Shown: positions 8,350-17,711, counted from the first letter of the stretch. The stretch: 64,000 nucleotides of DNA from Polyangium mundeleinium (GCF_028369105.1 NZ_JAQNDO010000001.1:9518501-9582500), one strand, 5' to 3'. Translations and numbers: made by a program. Notes: generated from the sequence alone by a model not told the origin.

Positions 8350-10692
8350 CTACCGCTTCAACAACGTCGCGAACGGGTTGTTCGTGAACTTCGCCTGCGG
8401 CTGCGGTTTGCCCTGGGGGCCGCCCTTGCCCTGCTGCGGTCCGCCGCGCCCTTGCTGCGGCCCTTGCGCCTGCTGCTGCCCCGGCTGCGGGCGCTCGCCC
8501 TTCCGTGCCGTCAGCGAGATGCGCTTGCGCACCATGTCCACCTCGAGCACGCGCACCTTGAGCTTGTCGCCGACCTTCACGACCTCGCTCGGATCCTTCA
8601 CGAACCTGTCCGCGAGCTGCGACACGTGCACGAGCCCGTCCTGGTGCACGCCCACGTCCACGAACGCGCCGAACGCGGTCACGTTCGTGACCACCCCTTC
8701 GAGCTCCATCCCGGGCTTGAGGTCCTCCATCGTCCGCACGTCGTCGCGGAACTTCGGCGGCTCGAAGCTCGCGCGTGGATCACGCCCCGGCTTCTTCAGC
8801 TCCACCAGGATGTCGTTCATCGTGTACTCACCGACGTCGCCGCCGATGTACTTCTTCGGATCGACACGACCGATGAGCTTCGTGTCGCCCACGAGCGACG
8901 CGACGGGCACGCCGAGGTCCTCGGCGATCTTCTCCACGAGCGCGTAACGCTCCGGGTGCACCGCGCTCGCGTCGAGCGGGTGCTCGCTCCCGCGGATGCG
9001 CAAGAAGCCCGCGCACTGCTCGAACGTCTTCGGCCCGAGCCCCGCCACATCGAGCAGCTTCTTGCGGCTCGAGAACGCGCCGTGTTGATCACGATGCGAC
9101 ACGATCTTCTTCGCGAGCGACGCCCCGATGCCCGCCACGCGCGAGAGCAACGGCGCGCTCGCCGTGTTCAGCTCCACGCCGACCATGTTCACGCAGCTCT
9201 CCACGACCTCGTCGAGCTTCCGCGCGAGCAGCGACTGGTACACGTCGTGCTGGTACTGCCCCACGCCGATGCTCTTCGGATCGACCTTCACGAGCTCGGC
9301 GAGCGGATCCTGCAACCGCCGCGCGATGCTGATCGCGCCGCGCACCGTCAGGTCGAGGTCCGGGAACTCCTCACGCGCCACGTCGCTCGCCGAGTACACG
9401 CTCGCGCCCGCCTCGCTCACCGGCACGCAGAAGGTCTCCTTCAGCCCCTCGGCCGCGAGCACATCCCGGACGAACTGCTCCGTCTCGCGCCCGTGCGTCC
9501 CGTTGCCCACGGCCACCGCGCGCACGCCGTACTTCCGGCACAGATCGCGGATCGTCCGCTTCCCGCGCTCCTCCGCTTCGGCGCCTTGCACGAGGTAGAT
9601 CGTCTCGTTCGCGAGCAGCTTGCCCGTGTCGTCGACGACCGCGCACTTGCAGCCCGTGCGTTGCCCCGGGTCGATCCCGAGCACCGCGTGCGTCCCGAAG
9701 GGCGCCGCGAGCAAGAGCTCCCGCAGGTTCTGCGCGAACACCTCGACCGCCGCGCGGTCCGAGAGCTGCTTCAGCTCGACGCGCACGTCGATCTGCACGC
9801 TCGGCGCGAGCAGCCGCTTGTACGCGTCGCTCGTCGCTTTGCCGAGCTCGCCCGCCCAGGGCGAGCCGCCGTCGAGGCCGGCCATCTTGCCGATCGGCGC
9901 GAAGAGCCTCTCGCCGTCGAGATCCACCGACGCGCGGAGAATCCCCTCCGCCTCGCCGCGGCGGATCGCCAGGTAGCGGTGCGACGGCATCCCCGCGACG
10001 GGCCCTTCGAAGGTCGCGTACGTGTCGAACTTCGTCGCCTTGCCCTCGTGCTCCTCGTTTTTCTTCACGCGGATCACGCCGTCTTGCATGTACCCCTCGC
10101 GCACGAGCTTGCGCACGTCGGCGTTCTCGGCGATCCGCTCGGCGCAGATGTCGCGCGCGCCGGCGAGCGCGGCCGCGACGTCGGGCACCTCCTTGGCCGC
10201 GTCGACGAAGGCCTTGGCCTCCTCCTCGGGGCTGCCTTCCTTCGCTTGCGACCAGATCCGATCGGCGAGCGGCTCGAGCCCGCGCTCCTTGGCGATGATC
10301 GCCCGCGTCCTGCGCTTCGGCTTGAACGGCAGGTAGAGATCCTCGAGCTCGGCCTTCGTCGCGCAGCCGAGGATCTTCTTCTTCAGCCCGTCCGTGAGCT
10401 TGCCTTGCTTGCCGATCTCGTCGAGCACCTGCCTGCGCCGCTCGTCGAGCTCCACGAGGTACGTACGACGCTCCTCGATGGCGCGGATCTGCACCTCGTC
10501 GAGCCCGCCCGTCGCCTCCTTGCGGTACCGCGCGATGAACGGCACCGTCGCGCCCTCGGCGAGCAGCTTGACCACGGCTGAGACCCCGGACCTCGGGAGC
10601 GTGAGCTCCTCCGAAAGGGTCGGGACCGGGTCGAAAGCGGGCAGCGTGAACGTGGGCGAGGACACCGTGGTGGGGTCGGTCGTGGCGGTCAT
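8350..10692 (-). CDS. tex: Tex-family RNA-binding transcription accessory protein
   Basis: About 780 residues, the usual Tex length. In order: an N-terminal helical region with VPFIARYRKEATGGLDE, a YqgF-like RNase-H fold (LGIDPGQRTGCKCAVVDDTG), helix-hairpin-helix motifs, and a C-terminal S1 domain (LEGVVTNVTAFGAFVDVGVH). The tail after S1 is unusual: a Gln/Gly-rich repeat of the QGPQQGRGGPQQGKGG kind before a conserved-looking NPFATLL end. The start at 10692 (MTATTDP) is preferred over 10713, but neither has a good ribosome-binding site. Tex proteins bind nucleic acid and influence transcription and stress tolerance. Confidence 0.92.
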   Translation of the reverse strand: MTATTDPTTVSSPTFTLPAFDPVPTLSEELTLPRSGVSAVVKLLAEGATVPFIARYRKEATGGLDEVQIRAIEERRTYLVELDERRRQVLDEIGKQGKLTDGLKKKILGCATKAELEDLYLPFKPKRRTRAIIAKERGLEPLADRIWSQAKEGSPEEEAKAFVDAAKEVPDVAAALAGARDICAERIAENADVRKLVREGYMQDGVIRVKKNEEHEGKATKFDTYATFEGPVAGMPSHRYLAIRRGEAEGILRASVDLDGERLFAPIGKMAGLDGGSPWAGELGKATSDAYKRLLAPSVQIDVRVELKQLSDRAAVEVFAQNLRELLLAAPFGTHAVLGIDPGQRTGCKCAVVDDTGKLLANETIYLVQGAEAEERGKRTIRDLCRKYGVRAVAVGNGTHGRETEQFVRDVLAAEGLKETFCVPVSEAGASVYSASDVAREEFPDLDLTVRGAISIARRLQDPLAELVKVDPKSIGVGQYQHDVYQSLLARKLDEVVESCVNMVGVELNTASAPLLSRVAGIGASLAKKIVSHRDQHGAFSSRKKLLDVAGLGPKTFEQCAGFLRIRGSEHPLDASAVHPERYALVEKIAEDLGVPVASLVGDTKLIGRVDPKKYIGGDVGEYTMNDILVELKKPGRDPRASFEPPKFRDDVRTMEDLKPGMELEGVVTNVTAFGAFVDVGVHQDGLVHVSQLADRFVKDPSEVVKVGDKLKVRVLEVDMVRKRISLTARKGERPQPGQQQAQGPQQGRGGPQQGKGGPQGKPQPQAKFTNNPFATLLKR

Positions 10693-11119
10693 GGGACGGG
10701 TGGCTTTATGCACGGGCTGGACGGTTGTCCAGGGGGAAACGCCGCGAAGGCGAAGGCTGGCGGGCTCCTGCGCGCCCTCGATGTTCGTCGCGGTTCTCCG
10801 AGACGACCACGAATCGATGCCGCTTGTCGTTCTGTACGCATGTTGAGGCTCCTTCCGGCGGGGAGCCTGGGCACGCGGGCCACTGGGGCGTCAGGACGGG
10901 GGTGGGCGAGGTGTTACAGTAGAGCTTCTTGGTGACGACCGCTGCGGTGACGCGAACCGTCACGGTCGCGAGCCCTGCCCTGCTGATTACCAACCTGCCT
11001 CGGAGTTCCTGCTGTAACGCGCTATAGAGATGATTTGACGCACCGACACGAGACGCACGACCCACGTGCCCACCAGCCTTGTGAGGTGGAATCAGCCTCA
11101 GCGTCGGCACCAGTATCTC
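10693..11119. other. Gene-poor spacer with two short hairpins
   Basis: I see no convincing gene here. A minus-strand open frame at 10706-11110 lacks the codon pattern of its neighbours. Two inverted repeats are visible: AGGCTCC/GGAGCCT (10846-10868) and GTGACG/CGTCAC (10947-10963). The stretch separates tex from the low-G+C end of the Rhs locus, so promoter elements for tex and remnants of transferred DNA may both lie here. Confidence 0.4.
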
Positions 11120-12625
11120 CTACGGAAGCCTCTCGAGTTCCGAAATAATTTCATCGAGTCGTCGCTCTGCCCAGCTCTCTTTGGGTATTTTAGCCTTCGC
11201 CTCGCGCAGCTGCGGAAGGGACTGTCGTGCCTTCAGAGTAAGCAGTGCTTCTGCCGCGCCCACAACAATATAGGCATTGTTGTCATTCAGCAGTTTCTCC
11301 AGATTCCGAATATACGGCGTGCCTGCTGGGCCGATGACAGCGAGTCCTTGCGTGCCGAGGACGATCGTGGACCATTTTCGCGCCCGCAGGGCATCGTCAA
11401 AGATGGGTGCGGCAGCCGAATCCTTCGCTTCCGCCAAATAATGCAACACCTCGTCGTGTCGATTCGAGGAGCGCCAGATGCCCGTCGCCCACTGCCGCAT
11501 TTTCCTCAAGAAAAGCGGCGAAGGACGCTGTGCGAACAGTGAATGCATAACTCTCTCATCGTCCGGATGAGCGACCAAATACCGCTCTATCGTCGCGAGA
11601 GACTTCTCCGAGGGGAACCATATCAACGCCTCAGCAGCTACTCGTTCCAAGCCATCGGTGGCCGCCAGTAGCTTTTCCACTTCAGAAACTGACGCTTGGC
11701 CGAGACGCCACGCACTGATGCGAGCCGCTACTCGCACCTCGGGATCTGGGTCCGTAATGAGCGACTGTGCTGTCTGAACGGCGGCATCGTTGGTAAACGC
11801 GGCGAGGGCTATTGCCGCAGCAAATCGCCCCTGGACAGAGGATCCTTGCGCGAACCGCCGCACCACCGGCACGTATTCGGAGCGAGGATCAAAACCGAGA
11901 GTGCAGATGGCCTCAACATCTTCACGGCTCTGTAACAGACTGAAAGCGGTGGAGGCGGCTTGTGCTGGTATTCGTTTACGTAAGCACGCGAAGACTTCCT
12001 TTCGTCGAAACGCCTCCGGTGCGTTTTGCAGGGCCCATAAGAGCTCCTTGTCTGCGGAGGGCAAGGCAAGCTCGCATAGCTCAGTCGCAAGCACATAGGA
12101 CAGGGGTGACGTCTCACCGTAGTCCACCCAGGCCAAACGAACGGGACTCTCGTCGGAGAATATAGACCGAAGCAGCGGCGCCGACTGAGGAAACTGGCGC
12201 ACGAGCTGGTAAGCAGCGTAGCCGCGTACCGTTGGTGCCTCGTGACTCAGCAACTCGACAGCTTCAGCTTCTGACCACGCGGACGATAGCGCCTTCATCC
12301 ACTCGGCACGCTTCGTCGGCTTGAATAGCTGAAAGCGAAGACGCTGCCATGTGCAATCCCCTTCAATCTGCTGCACGATGCCACGTACCGCCGGAGATAG
12401 GGCCATTGCGCCCGTAGGCTTCCAAGACATACTGTTGGCGTTGTGGCCTTGCGTGACGCACTGCGTTGAGGTCGACCCGAGGGTTGCCGTCGGAGCGAGC
12501 ATCGGCGGAGTCACGCTTGGCGACGGCACCGCCGATGTAACACTGGTGGATGAAGGAGTATCGCATCCGAAGCATGCGAGCCCGATCGCGCACCAGTGGG
12601 CTCGTAGGGCGCTGAGGTGTCTCAC
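11120..12625 (-). CDS. HEAT-repeat exported protein, candidate immunity or partner of the Rhs metallopeptidase tip
   Basis: A 501-residue protein. Residues 1-21 look like a signal peptide (LSALRAHWCAIGLACFGC), possibly a non-standard lipobox. The remainder contains HEAT/armadillo-type helix pairs such as TDPDPEVRVAARISAWRLGQ and NNAYIVVGAAEALLTLKARQ. The GTG start at 12625 overlaps the TGA of the Rhs toxin-tip gene by 4 bp (GTGA), so the two are translationally coupled. Codon use is far less G+C-rich than around it: 11281-11340 is about 52% G+C by count, against roughly 70% in housekeeping genes nearby, which points to transfer. Position makes an immunity protein the first hypothesis. An exported protein would protect only outside the cytosol, so an accessory role is also open. 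Confidence 0.75.
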   Translation of the reverse strand: MRHLSALRAHWCAIGLACFGCDTPSSTSVTSAVPSPSVTPPMLAPTATLGSTSTQCVTQGHNANSMSWKPTGAMALSPAVRGIVQQIEGDCTWQRLRFQLFKPTKRAEWMKALSSAWSEAEAVELLSHEAPTVRGYAAYQLVRQFPQSAPLLRSIFSDESPVRLAWVDYGETSPLSYVLATELCELALPSADKELLWALQNAPEAFRRKEVFACLRKRIPAQAASTAFSLLQSREDVEAICTLGFDPRSEYVPVVRRFAQGSSVQGRFAAAIALAAFTNDAAVQTAQSLITDPDPEVRVAARISAWRLGQASVSEVEKLLAATDGLERVAAEALIWFPSEKSLATIERYLVAHPDDERVMHSLFAQRPSPLFLRKMRQWATGIWRSSNRHDEVLHYLAEAKDSAAAPIFDDALRARKWSTIVLGTQGLAVIGPAGTPYIRNLEKLLNDNNAYIVVGAAEALLTLKARQSLPQLREAKAKIPKESWAERRLDEIISELERLP

Positions 12626-13722
12626 TTAGGGCCTCCAGGTCGGAGTGCAGGAGCAGGCGGCCACGAGTAAAGCAAGTCCTCGCCAGGAACGTAAATGGTA
12701 TGACTCCCTCTGAGTGGAAGGCCGAGATCCCGTCGAAACGAGTTTTCGGTGGGAATCTCATTTTTATACTCTTCAAGACCTATGGCCATGCGCTCCGCGT
12801 GCACAGTGCGTTGATCAAATCCACTTTTCCACTCCGACTCAGCTTCATATGGAGCGTTTGTCCCCAGCGCGTTGCGGACCGCGTGCACCCCCTCATGACC
12901 CAGCCCCACCTGCGGTGGGTGCGGCACTTGCTGTCCTAGTGAGGCGTCCTTGATAGGCTGAGGGCCTTCCGCCACAAGATACAAGTCCGGGTTGTAGGTG
13001 ATGGTGGTCCCAGTTGGTTCACCGCGTTTACGTTTCTCTTCATCATCTGGGAAAGCTTTCAGCTGGTCGCCCTTGGGCAGGCTTGGATCGGCGGGGACGA
13101 TCCGCACAGGTTGTCCTGCCGCCTCGAGCGTCGAAAACAGAACCCGACCGCTCGGAGTCGCAGCGAGAAGCGATAGGTCACGAGTGACCTTAGACTGAAA
13201 TTCCGGCGCTCCTCCTATTGTCATGTTTGGCGGCATCTTGAAGGGGTATTCCACGTCCATCGAGTACTTTGATTGCATTGCGAACGCGCGTGCCCAAAAC
13301 AAGCCCGACGCGCCGCGCATGAATGTGCCTAGTGAAGTAGGCGATTGTTTCGACAATGCCTTCATGTGGGCATGGAGTTGCGCGTCGGTCATCGTCATGA
13401 TTTGATAATCAACGGTACCGGGTTTTGGTACTTCCTTTCCGGTTGGATCATGCAACGAAATAGGATCGCACACTGCATAGTTGTATAGTCCAGGCCCATC
13501 TACCATCCCCGCCGGATCCGCGCTCGTCCACCGTCCCAACCACGGCGCATAGTACCTCGCCCCGTGGTAATACAGCCCTGTCTCCTGGTCCTTCTCCTTA
13601 CCCGTGTACCTGTACCGCTTCGCGCTGACCTCCACCCCGCTCGCCATAGCATGGTATGCGCTCGTCCCATATGGATGGTACTCCTCGTAGCTGATGACGA
13701 GCCCATCCTCATCCAGCTCTAG
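12622..13722 (-). pseudogene. Rhs core end plus M91-like zinc metallopeptidase toxin tip, cut off from its core by an IS
   Basis: Residues before 13432 are the last part of an Rhs core (RYTGKEKDQETGLYYHGARYY, LGRWTSADPAG, HDPTGKE), colinear with the same part of the full-length gene at 19228-19519. After GKE the sequence is unrelated to that gene. It forms a tip of about 270 residues containing HEGVH (251-255 counted from the ATG at 13647), then AERMAIGLEE (284-293) and TENSFRRDLGLPLR (300-313). This set resembles the M91 (NleD-like) effector metallopeptidases: HExxH zinc site, a downstream Glu, and the TEN-x-x-R element. The frame continues to 13740, but homology stops exactly at the IS end (13723/13724). 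The nearest start, ATG at 13647, has no clear ribosome-binding site. Confidence 0.8.
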
Positions 13723-13723
13723 C
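13432..13723 (-). repeat. Rhs core duplicate, block B
   Basis: This 292-bp block aligns without gaps to 19228-19519 of the full-length rhs gene, up to the last conserved codon before the variable tip. The outer boundary coincides with the IS end. Confidence 0.85.
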
Positions 13724-13747
13724 TGTTCTGCCTCCCTCGGAACGGGA
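13724..13747 (+). repeat. IS left terminal inverted repeat
   Basis: 24 bases starting TGTTCTG, pairing at 17 positions with the inward-read right end (15377-15400). The inner part GGAAC is conserved between the two. Confidence 0.75.
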
Positions 13748-13789
13748 CAAACCTGACCGCCGTGCTACACGGTCGAGGACAAACCGTTC

Positions 13790-14113
13790 ATGCCGAAGCG
13801 AATCCGAAGAAACCACACGAGCGAGCAGAAGGCCGCGCTGCTGAAGCGCCACCACGTGGAGAAGGTGCCCGTTTCGAGCCTTTGCGACGAGACGAAGCTG
13901 CAGCCGAGCCTCTTCTACACCTGGCAGCGGCAGCTGTTCGAGAACGCGGCCGTCGTGTTCGATGGGCCGCCGAAGGACAAGCCCTCGGCACGCGAGCGTG
14001 AGCTCGAAGCGCGCGTCGCGCAGCTGGAGGCCAAGCTCTCGAAGAAGGACGCGGTGATCGCGGAGATCTCCGAGGAATACGTCAAGCTGAAAAAAGAACT
14101 TGGGGAGCCCTGA
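13790..14113 (+). CDS. IS3-family transposase OrfA (DNA-binding subunit)
   Basis: 107 residues with an N-terminal helix-turn-helix (SEQKAALLKRHHVEKVPVSSLCDE, in part) and a C-terminal leucine-zipper-like coiled coil (ARVAQLEAKLSKKDAVIAEI, in part), as in IS3 OrfA. It ends just beyond an A6G run (14090-14096) in codons AAA AAA. Shifting one base back there enters the orfB frame, so an OrfAB fusion by -1 frameshifting is expected. Confidence 0.9.
   Translation: MPKRIRRNHTSEQKAALLKRHHVEKVPVSSLCDETKLQPSLFYTWQRQLFENAAVVFDGPPKDKPSARERELEARVAQLEAKLSKKDAVIAEISEEYVKLKKELGEP
14090..14096 (+). promoter_or_regulatory. Candidate -1 frameshift site AAAAAAG for OrfAB
   Basis: The run sits five codons before the orfA stop, and frame 14095 onward is open into orfB (TWGALTGRWVPHDTRDEVVD). 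The orfA phase is AAA AAA G rather than the classical A AAA AAG, so slippage would be of the single-tRNA kind. Confidence 0.55.
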
Positions 14114-14166
14114 CCGGCCGGTGGGTTCCCCACGACACGCGTGACGAGGTCGTCGACTTCGTCCGC

Positions 14167-15129
14167 GTGTGGGCCGACAAGACGAATATCATCGGGGAGA
14201 GCTTCATTCGCTGGCTCGGCGTCGCGCGCAGCAAGTTCTTCGACTGGAAGAAGCGCTACGGTAAGGCGAACGAGCACAATGCAGATGTGCCACGCGACTT
14301 CTGGATCGGGCCCGAGGAGCGGCAGAAGGTGCTCGACTTCCACGCAAAGAACCCGCTCGAGGGCTATCGCCGATTGACGTTCATGATGCTGGACCAGGAC
14401 GTCGTCGCCGTCAGTCCTTCGACCACCTATCGGGTGCTGTCGGCGGCAGGCCGCCTCGACCGCTGGAAGCGGGGCGCGTCGAAGAAGGGCACCGGCTTCG
14501 TGCAGCCGCTCAGGCCGCACGAGCACTGGCACATCGATATCGCCTACCTGAACGTAGCTGGCACGTTCTATTACCTGTGCTCGCTGCTCGACGGCGCCAG
14601 CCGCGCGATCGTCCATTGGGAGATTCGCGAAGCGATGACCGAGTTGGATGTCGAGTGCATCGCACAGCGTGCGCGCGAGAAGTACCCTGACGAAAGGCCA
14701 CGCATCATCTCGGACAACGGCCCGCAGTTCATCGCGAAGGACTTCAAGGAGTTCATCCGAATCGCGGGCATGACGCACGTGCGCATCTCGGTCAACTACC
14801 CCCAGTCGAATGGCAAGATCGAGCGCTGGCACAGGACGCTGAAGAGCGACGCGATTCGGGTGACGCCGCCGTCATCGCTCGCGGATGCCCGCCGCATCGT
14901 CGGGCGCTTCGTCGACCATTACAACGGCGTGCGCTTGCACAGCGCCATCGGGTACATCACACCGAACGACGCGCTCGCGGGCCGAGCCGATATCATCTGG
15001 GCCGCACGTGACACGAAGCTCGAGGCAGCTCGTGAGGCGCGGCGGCAGCGTCGCCTGGCAGCGAGGGCGGCTGCGCATCCGGAGCTCCGAGCCCCCGCCG
15101 GAGGCTCCGTCTGCCCATCGCCCGCATAA
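14167..15129 (+). CDS. IS3-family transposase OrfB (DDE integrase catalytic subunit)
   Basis: The retroviral-integrase-like core is complete: Asp124 in HEHWHIDIAY, Asp183 in IISDNGPQF and Glu219 in QSNGKIERWHRTLK, giving the D(35)E spacing typical of IS3. The ATG at 14167 is internal to a longer open frame beginning near 14095, so the natural product is probably an OrfAB fusion. The Arg/Ala-rich tail after residue 295 is not part of the core. It appears intact and may still be active. Confidence 0.9.
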   Translation: MWADKTNIIGESFIRWLGVARSKFFDWKKRYGKANEHNADVPRDFWIGPEERQKVLDFHAKNPLEGYRRLTFMMLDQDVVAVSPSTTYRVLSAAGRLDRWKRGASKKGTGFVQPLRPHEHWHIDIAYLNVAGTFYYLCSLLDGASRAIVHWEIREAMTELDVECIAQRAREKYPDERPRIISDNGPQFIAKDFKEFIRIAGMTHVRISVNYPQSNGKIERWHRTLKSDAIRVTPPSSLADARRIVGRFVDHYNGVRLHSAIGYITPNDALAGRADIIWAARDTKLEAAREARRQRRLAARAAAHPELRAPAGGSVCPSPA

Positions 15130-15376
15130 TCGCGGAGCCGCCGCGCGCAGCAAAGGGCAATCTCGCGCCCGGAGCCACCCGCAGCCGCGGCGAGATGCTC
15201 GGGGCTGCGCCGGGCAGCAACCGCGGCCGCCTGGAAGCCAAACCCGGCGAGGATGGCGAGGACGCGAGTTGCCCAACGCGAGCACGGTGGCACTCTCGGT
15301 GGCGCGTGGGCCTCGCGAATTCAGGCCGCTTGTGACTTGCCTTGGAGAGGTTTTACTTTACTATACCGGGACCGCA

Positions 15377-15400
15377 TCCTGTTCACGGGGAACCAGTACA
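15377..15400 (-). repeat. IS right terminal inverted repeat
   Basis: Reads TGTACTGGTTCCCCGTGAAC inward on the minus strand. About 250 bp between the orfB stop and this end hold no recognisable gene. The last codons of the truncated Rhs frame (after HELGD) are translated from this IS end. Confidence 0.75.
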
Positions 15401-17194
15401 CATCCCCGAGTTCATGCCTCCGGTAGACCTCGAAGCCCCCGAGGTAGATCCGCTCCTCGACGATCCCGCTGTGCTCCCAGACCTTCCGCACCCGCTGCCC
15501 GCCAGCGTCGTACGTGAAGTAGACCGTCCCCCCGCCGCCCTTGTCGACCTCGCGCTTCTGATCCTTGAAATCCCACACGATGCCCTCCAGATGCGGCATC
15601 GACGTCATGCTCCAGTGCTCGTCGTAGTTATACAGCGCCGAATACTGCCCGACCGCATCCCCCGGTAAACTCGTCCTGAGGAGCCGATTGCTCGACTCCG
15701 CGATATCATACCGCCGCGTCCAGCCCCCCGTGCTGCCCTGCGCGGCATGAATCATCGTCAAGATGTTGCCGACCGCATCGTACTCGAAGCTCTCCGCATA
15801 GCTCCGCATCGCCTGCGGATCATTCGGGTTCGCCGCATTCACCAGCGGAAACCCGTTTGCATCCTGCTGGATATCAGAATTCTGTCCCGAATGCTCCCGC
15901 CCCGTCGCCTCGATCAGCCGGTAGAGCGCATCGTACTCGTACTTCCAGACCGGCTCGACCAGCTCGCTATTGTGGTAGAGCTCACCCTGCGCCAGGTCGG
16001 CAATCTCGACGATGTTGCCGACCGGATCGTACGTGTAACGTAGGTCCTGCAACAGCTCACTGTCCGAGGTCCGCGTCGTCTTGAGCCGCGTCAGCCGGTA
16101 GGTCAGCGGGTCGTAACTGTACTCCGTGACCACCCCGTTCCCATAAACGATCTTTTCCCGCTGCCCCTTCGCATCGTAATCGATATCATCGACGAACGTC
16201 GTCCAACCACTCGCCCCCCGAATCCGCGCCTCCACCTTCTCGAGCAGATTCGCCTCGTTGTACCTCGGCTTGATCTCACTCTGGTCCGGCGTCGTCAAGC
16301 TCGTCGGACGATTCAGCGCATCATACGCCGTCGTCTGCGTGAACACCTCCGTCTCGAGCGCCACCGTCCCCGACCAATCAATCTGCGTCGAGTAATTCTG
16401 CGCGAGCTGCCGCTGGCTCTCCAGCAAATTCCCCTTGAAATCGTACTCGACCGAGGTAACCACCCCGGCCCCATCCTTCACCTGATACACCTTCCCACGC
16501 AGATTCGCGTCCTCCGGATCCGTCTGCCCCTCCCCATACACCGTCACCTCGGCGAGCACCTCCGGATCCGACCCCTTCTGCACCCAAAGCCCCGTCCGCC
16601 GATTCAGCGCATCATAGACCGAGCGCACCACATGCCCTCGGCCATCCCACCCCCGAATCGGGTTCCCGAGCACATTCGCCAGCGTCCACCGCTCTCCAGA
16701 ATCGCAGCTCTTCTGGTACAGCGTCCGCCCGAGCATGTCGAAGACATACTCCATCGCCGTATTCCCACGAGCATCCGCAATCGCCCGCAGATTCCCCTCG
16801 ATATCGAGCACCGCCTTCGTCGTGTACACCCCTGCGGTCTTGTTGTCCTCGACCCCGCGCACCGGCCTGCCCAGCACGTCGAAATGCACCAGCGCCGGCG
16901 TCTCCGCATGCTCCTCGGTCAGCTCCGCCGCCCGCTGCTCCTGCGCGGAAGCCGTCGGCGTCGCGCTCGGCTGCCTCGCGGCATACCAGGGGTTGCCCGT
17001 CTCGAGCACCGTATCGTTCCCGTCCCAGCTCGCCTGCTCCCAGGGCGTGAACGTCACACGCGAATGCGTCCCGTTCGGCAGGTCCGTTCGGATGAGCCGG
17101 CCGAGCGGGTCGTAACGCAGGATCGGCGTCACGCCCCACTCGACAAGCTCCTGTTCGTCCTCGTATTCGTGGGTGGCAGAAAAGAACGGCTCGT
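15401..17194 (-). repeat. Long direct repeat of rhs core, block A copy 2 (1794 bp)
   Basis: It matches 19668-21461 over exactly the same length. Divergence is uneven: in 16441-16740 against the matching part of copy 1 I find about one difference, whereas differences are frequent nearer the tip side. Confidence 0.9.
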
Positions 17195-17286
17195 GGATCA
17201 TGTGCCCGTGGATGCCGACGAGAGGCCCTTTACCTTGCCGTTTTGACAGCCACGCCGGCCGTGTGGCTGCTGCCACATCGCCACCC

Positions 17287-17544
17287 TTACCTGGTGTCTA
17301 ACCAGGGCTGCAACAGTGCATTGAAATCACGATCCGTTAGACCTCCGTTGCTGAGTCTCTGCCACCCTCCAGCATCGAGAAGGACTCGCAGCGGGATCTC
17401 AGGAAACGCTCGCTTGAAGTACGTCACCATGGTCGACTGCGACAATCCTCCGTTGGTCAGCTCCCCGAGATACTCAGCCAATTCAACTGGATAGAATTCT
17501 CCACGCCTTGCCTGTAAGGCCCCAATGACTTCTTCGTCCTTCAT
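17287..17544 (-). CDS. Small hypothetical protein (85 aa), second of a coupled pair
   Basis: Starts MKDEEVIGALQARRGEFYP at 17544; its ATGA start overlaps the stop of the preceding 56-codon gene. It contains TYFKRAFPEIPLRVLLDAGG and ends 10 nt before the truncated Rhs frame. No family was recognised. Its place between the full-length Rhs gene and the displaced copy is where immunity genes commonly sit, but this is inference only. Confidence 0.55.
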   Translation of the reverse strand: MKDEEVIGALQARRGEFYPVELAEYLGELTNGGLSQSTMVTYFKRAFPEIPLRVLLDAGGWQRLSNGGLTDRDFNALLQPWLDTR

Positions 17545-17711
17545 CGATAAAACTCCACCACCACCCTCTGCTCGTTGTTCTCTATAATTGTTACGTTCTT
17601 GAACCCGGCCCTTCCAGCCATGATCCCTGTGAAGGTGTGGTCGCGTGCCGCCTCTTCCTCGGTCCAACCCTCACGCACCGCCTTCTTGAACGAATCAAAA
17701 TTGTCTGCCAT
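17541..17711 (-). CDS. Small hypothetical protein (56 aa), first of a coupled pair
   Basis: Starts at MADNFDSFKKAVREGWTEEE (17711, GAGA just upstream); an in-frame ATG at 17735 is possible. It is a charged, small protein ending VIEFYR-like (VVVEFYR), with no signal or membrane segment. The 4-bp overlap with the next gene indicates a two-gene unit. Function unknown; candidate immunity/antitoxin-like pair or remnant of a removed tip cassette. Confidence 0.5.
   Translation of the reverse strand: MADNFDSFKKAVREGWTEEEAARDHTFTGIMAGRAGFKNVTIIENNEQRVVVEFYR

Larger units (their letters stand above)
13724..15400 (+). mobile_element. IS3-family insertion sequence (1677 bp) inside the displaced rhs copy
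   Basis: Imperfect terminal inverted repeats are visible. The left end reads TGTTCTGCCTCCC from 13724; the right end, read inward on the minus strand from 15400, gives TGTACTGGTTCCC. They match at 17 of the first 24 positions. The element carries orfA and orfB in the IS3 arrangement. Rhs homology stops exactly at both outer edges. Flanks (ending ctagc, beginning catcc) show no target-site duplication, and 148 bp of rhs sequence are missing between them. This fits an insertion followed by adjacent deletion, or recombination between two insertions. Confidence 0.85.
15321..17276 (-). pseudogene. Displaced Rhs core fragment (second copy), truncated at both ends
   Basis: The 651-residue frame consists of YD/Rhs repeats such as TTAYDALNRPTSLTTPD and KYEYDALYRLIEATGREH. 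It aligns to residues about 1328-1926 of the full-length Rhs protein without any gap. Homology begins at EPFF (17194); the first 28 residues (MAAATRPAWLSKRQG and on) are unrelated. It ends at HELGD, where the IS begins, and the last about 26 residues come from the IS. It lacks the SpvB and TcdB regions and any secretion part, so it cannot be a full carrier. It is best read as the core of an orphan tip cassette whose tip is the 12622-13722 fragment. Confidence 0.85.

Noticed and set aside
10706..11110. Minus-strand 134-codon gene between tex and the HEAT gene
   Set aside because: Overlaps the tex start, shows no conserved feature and is broken by hairpins. Treated as spacer.
13724..15400. Composite transposon carrying the toxin tip
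   Set aside because: Only one IS copy is present, and the tip lies outside it. The tip is explained by Rhs core homology.
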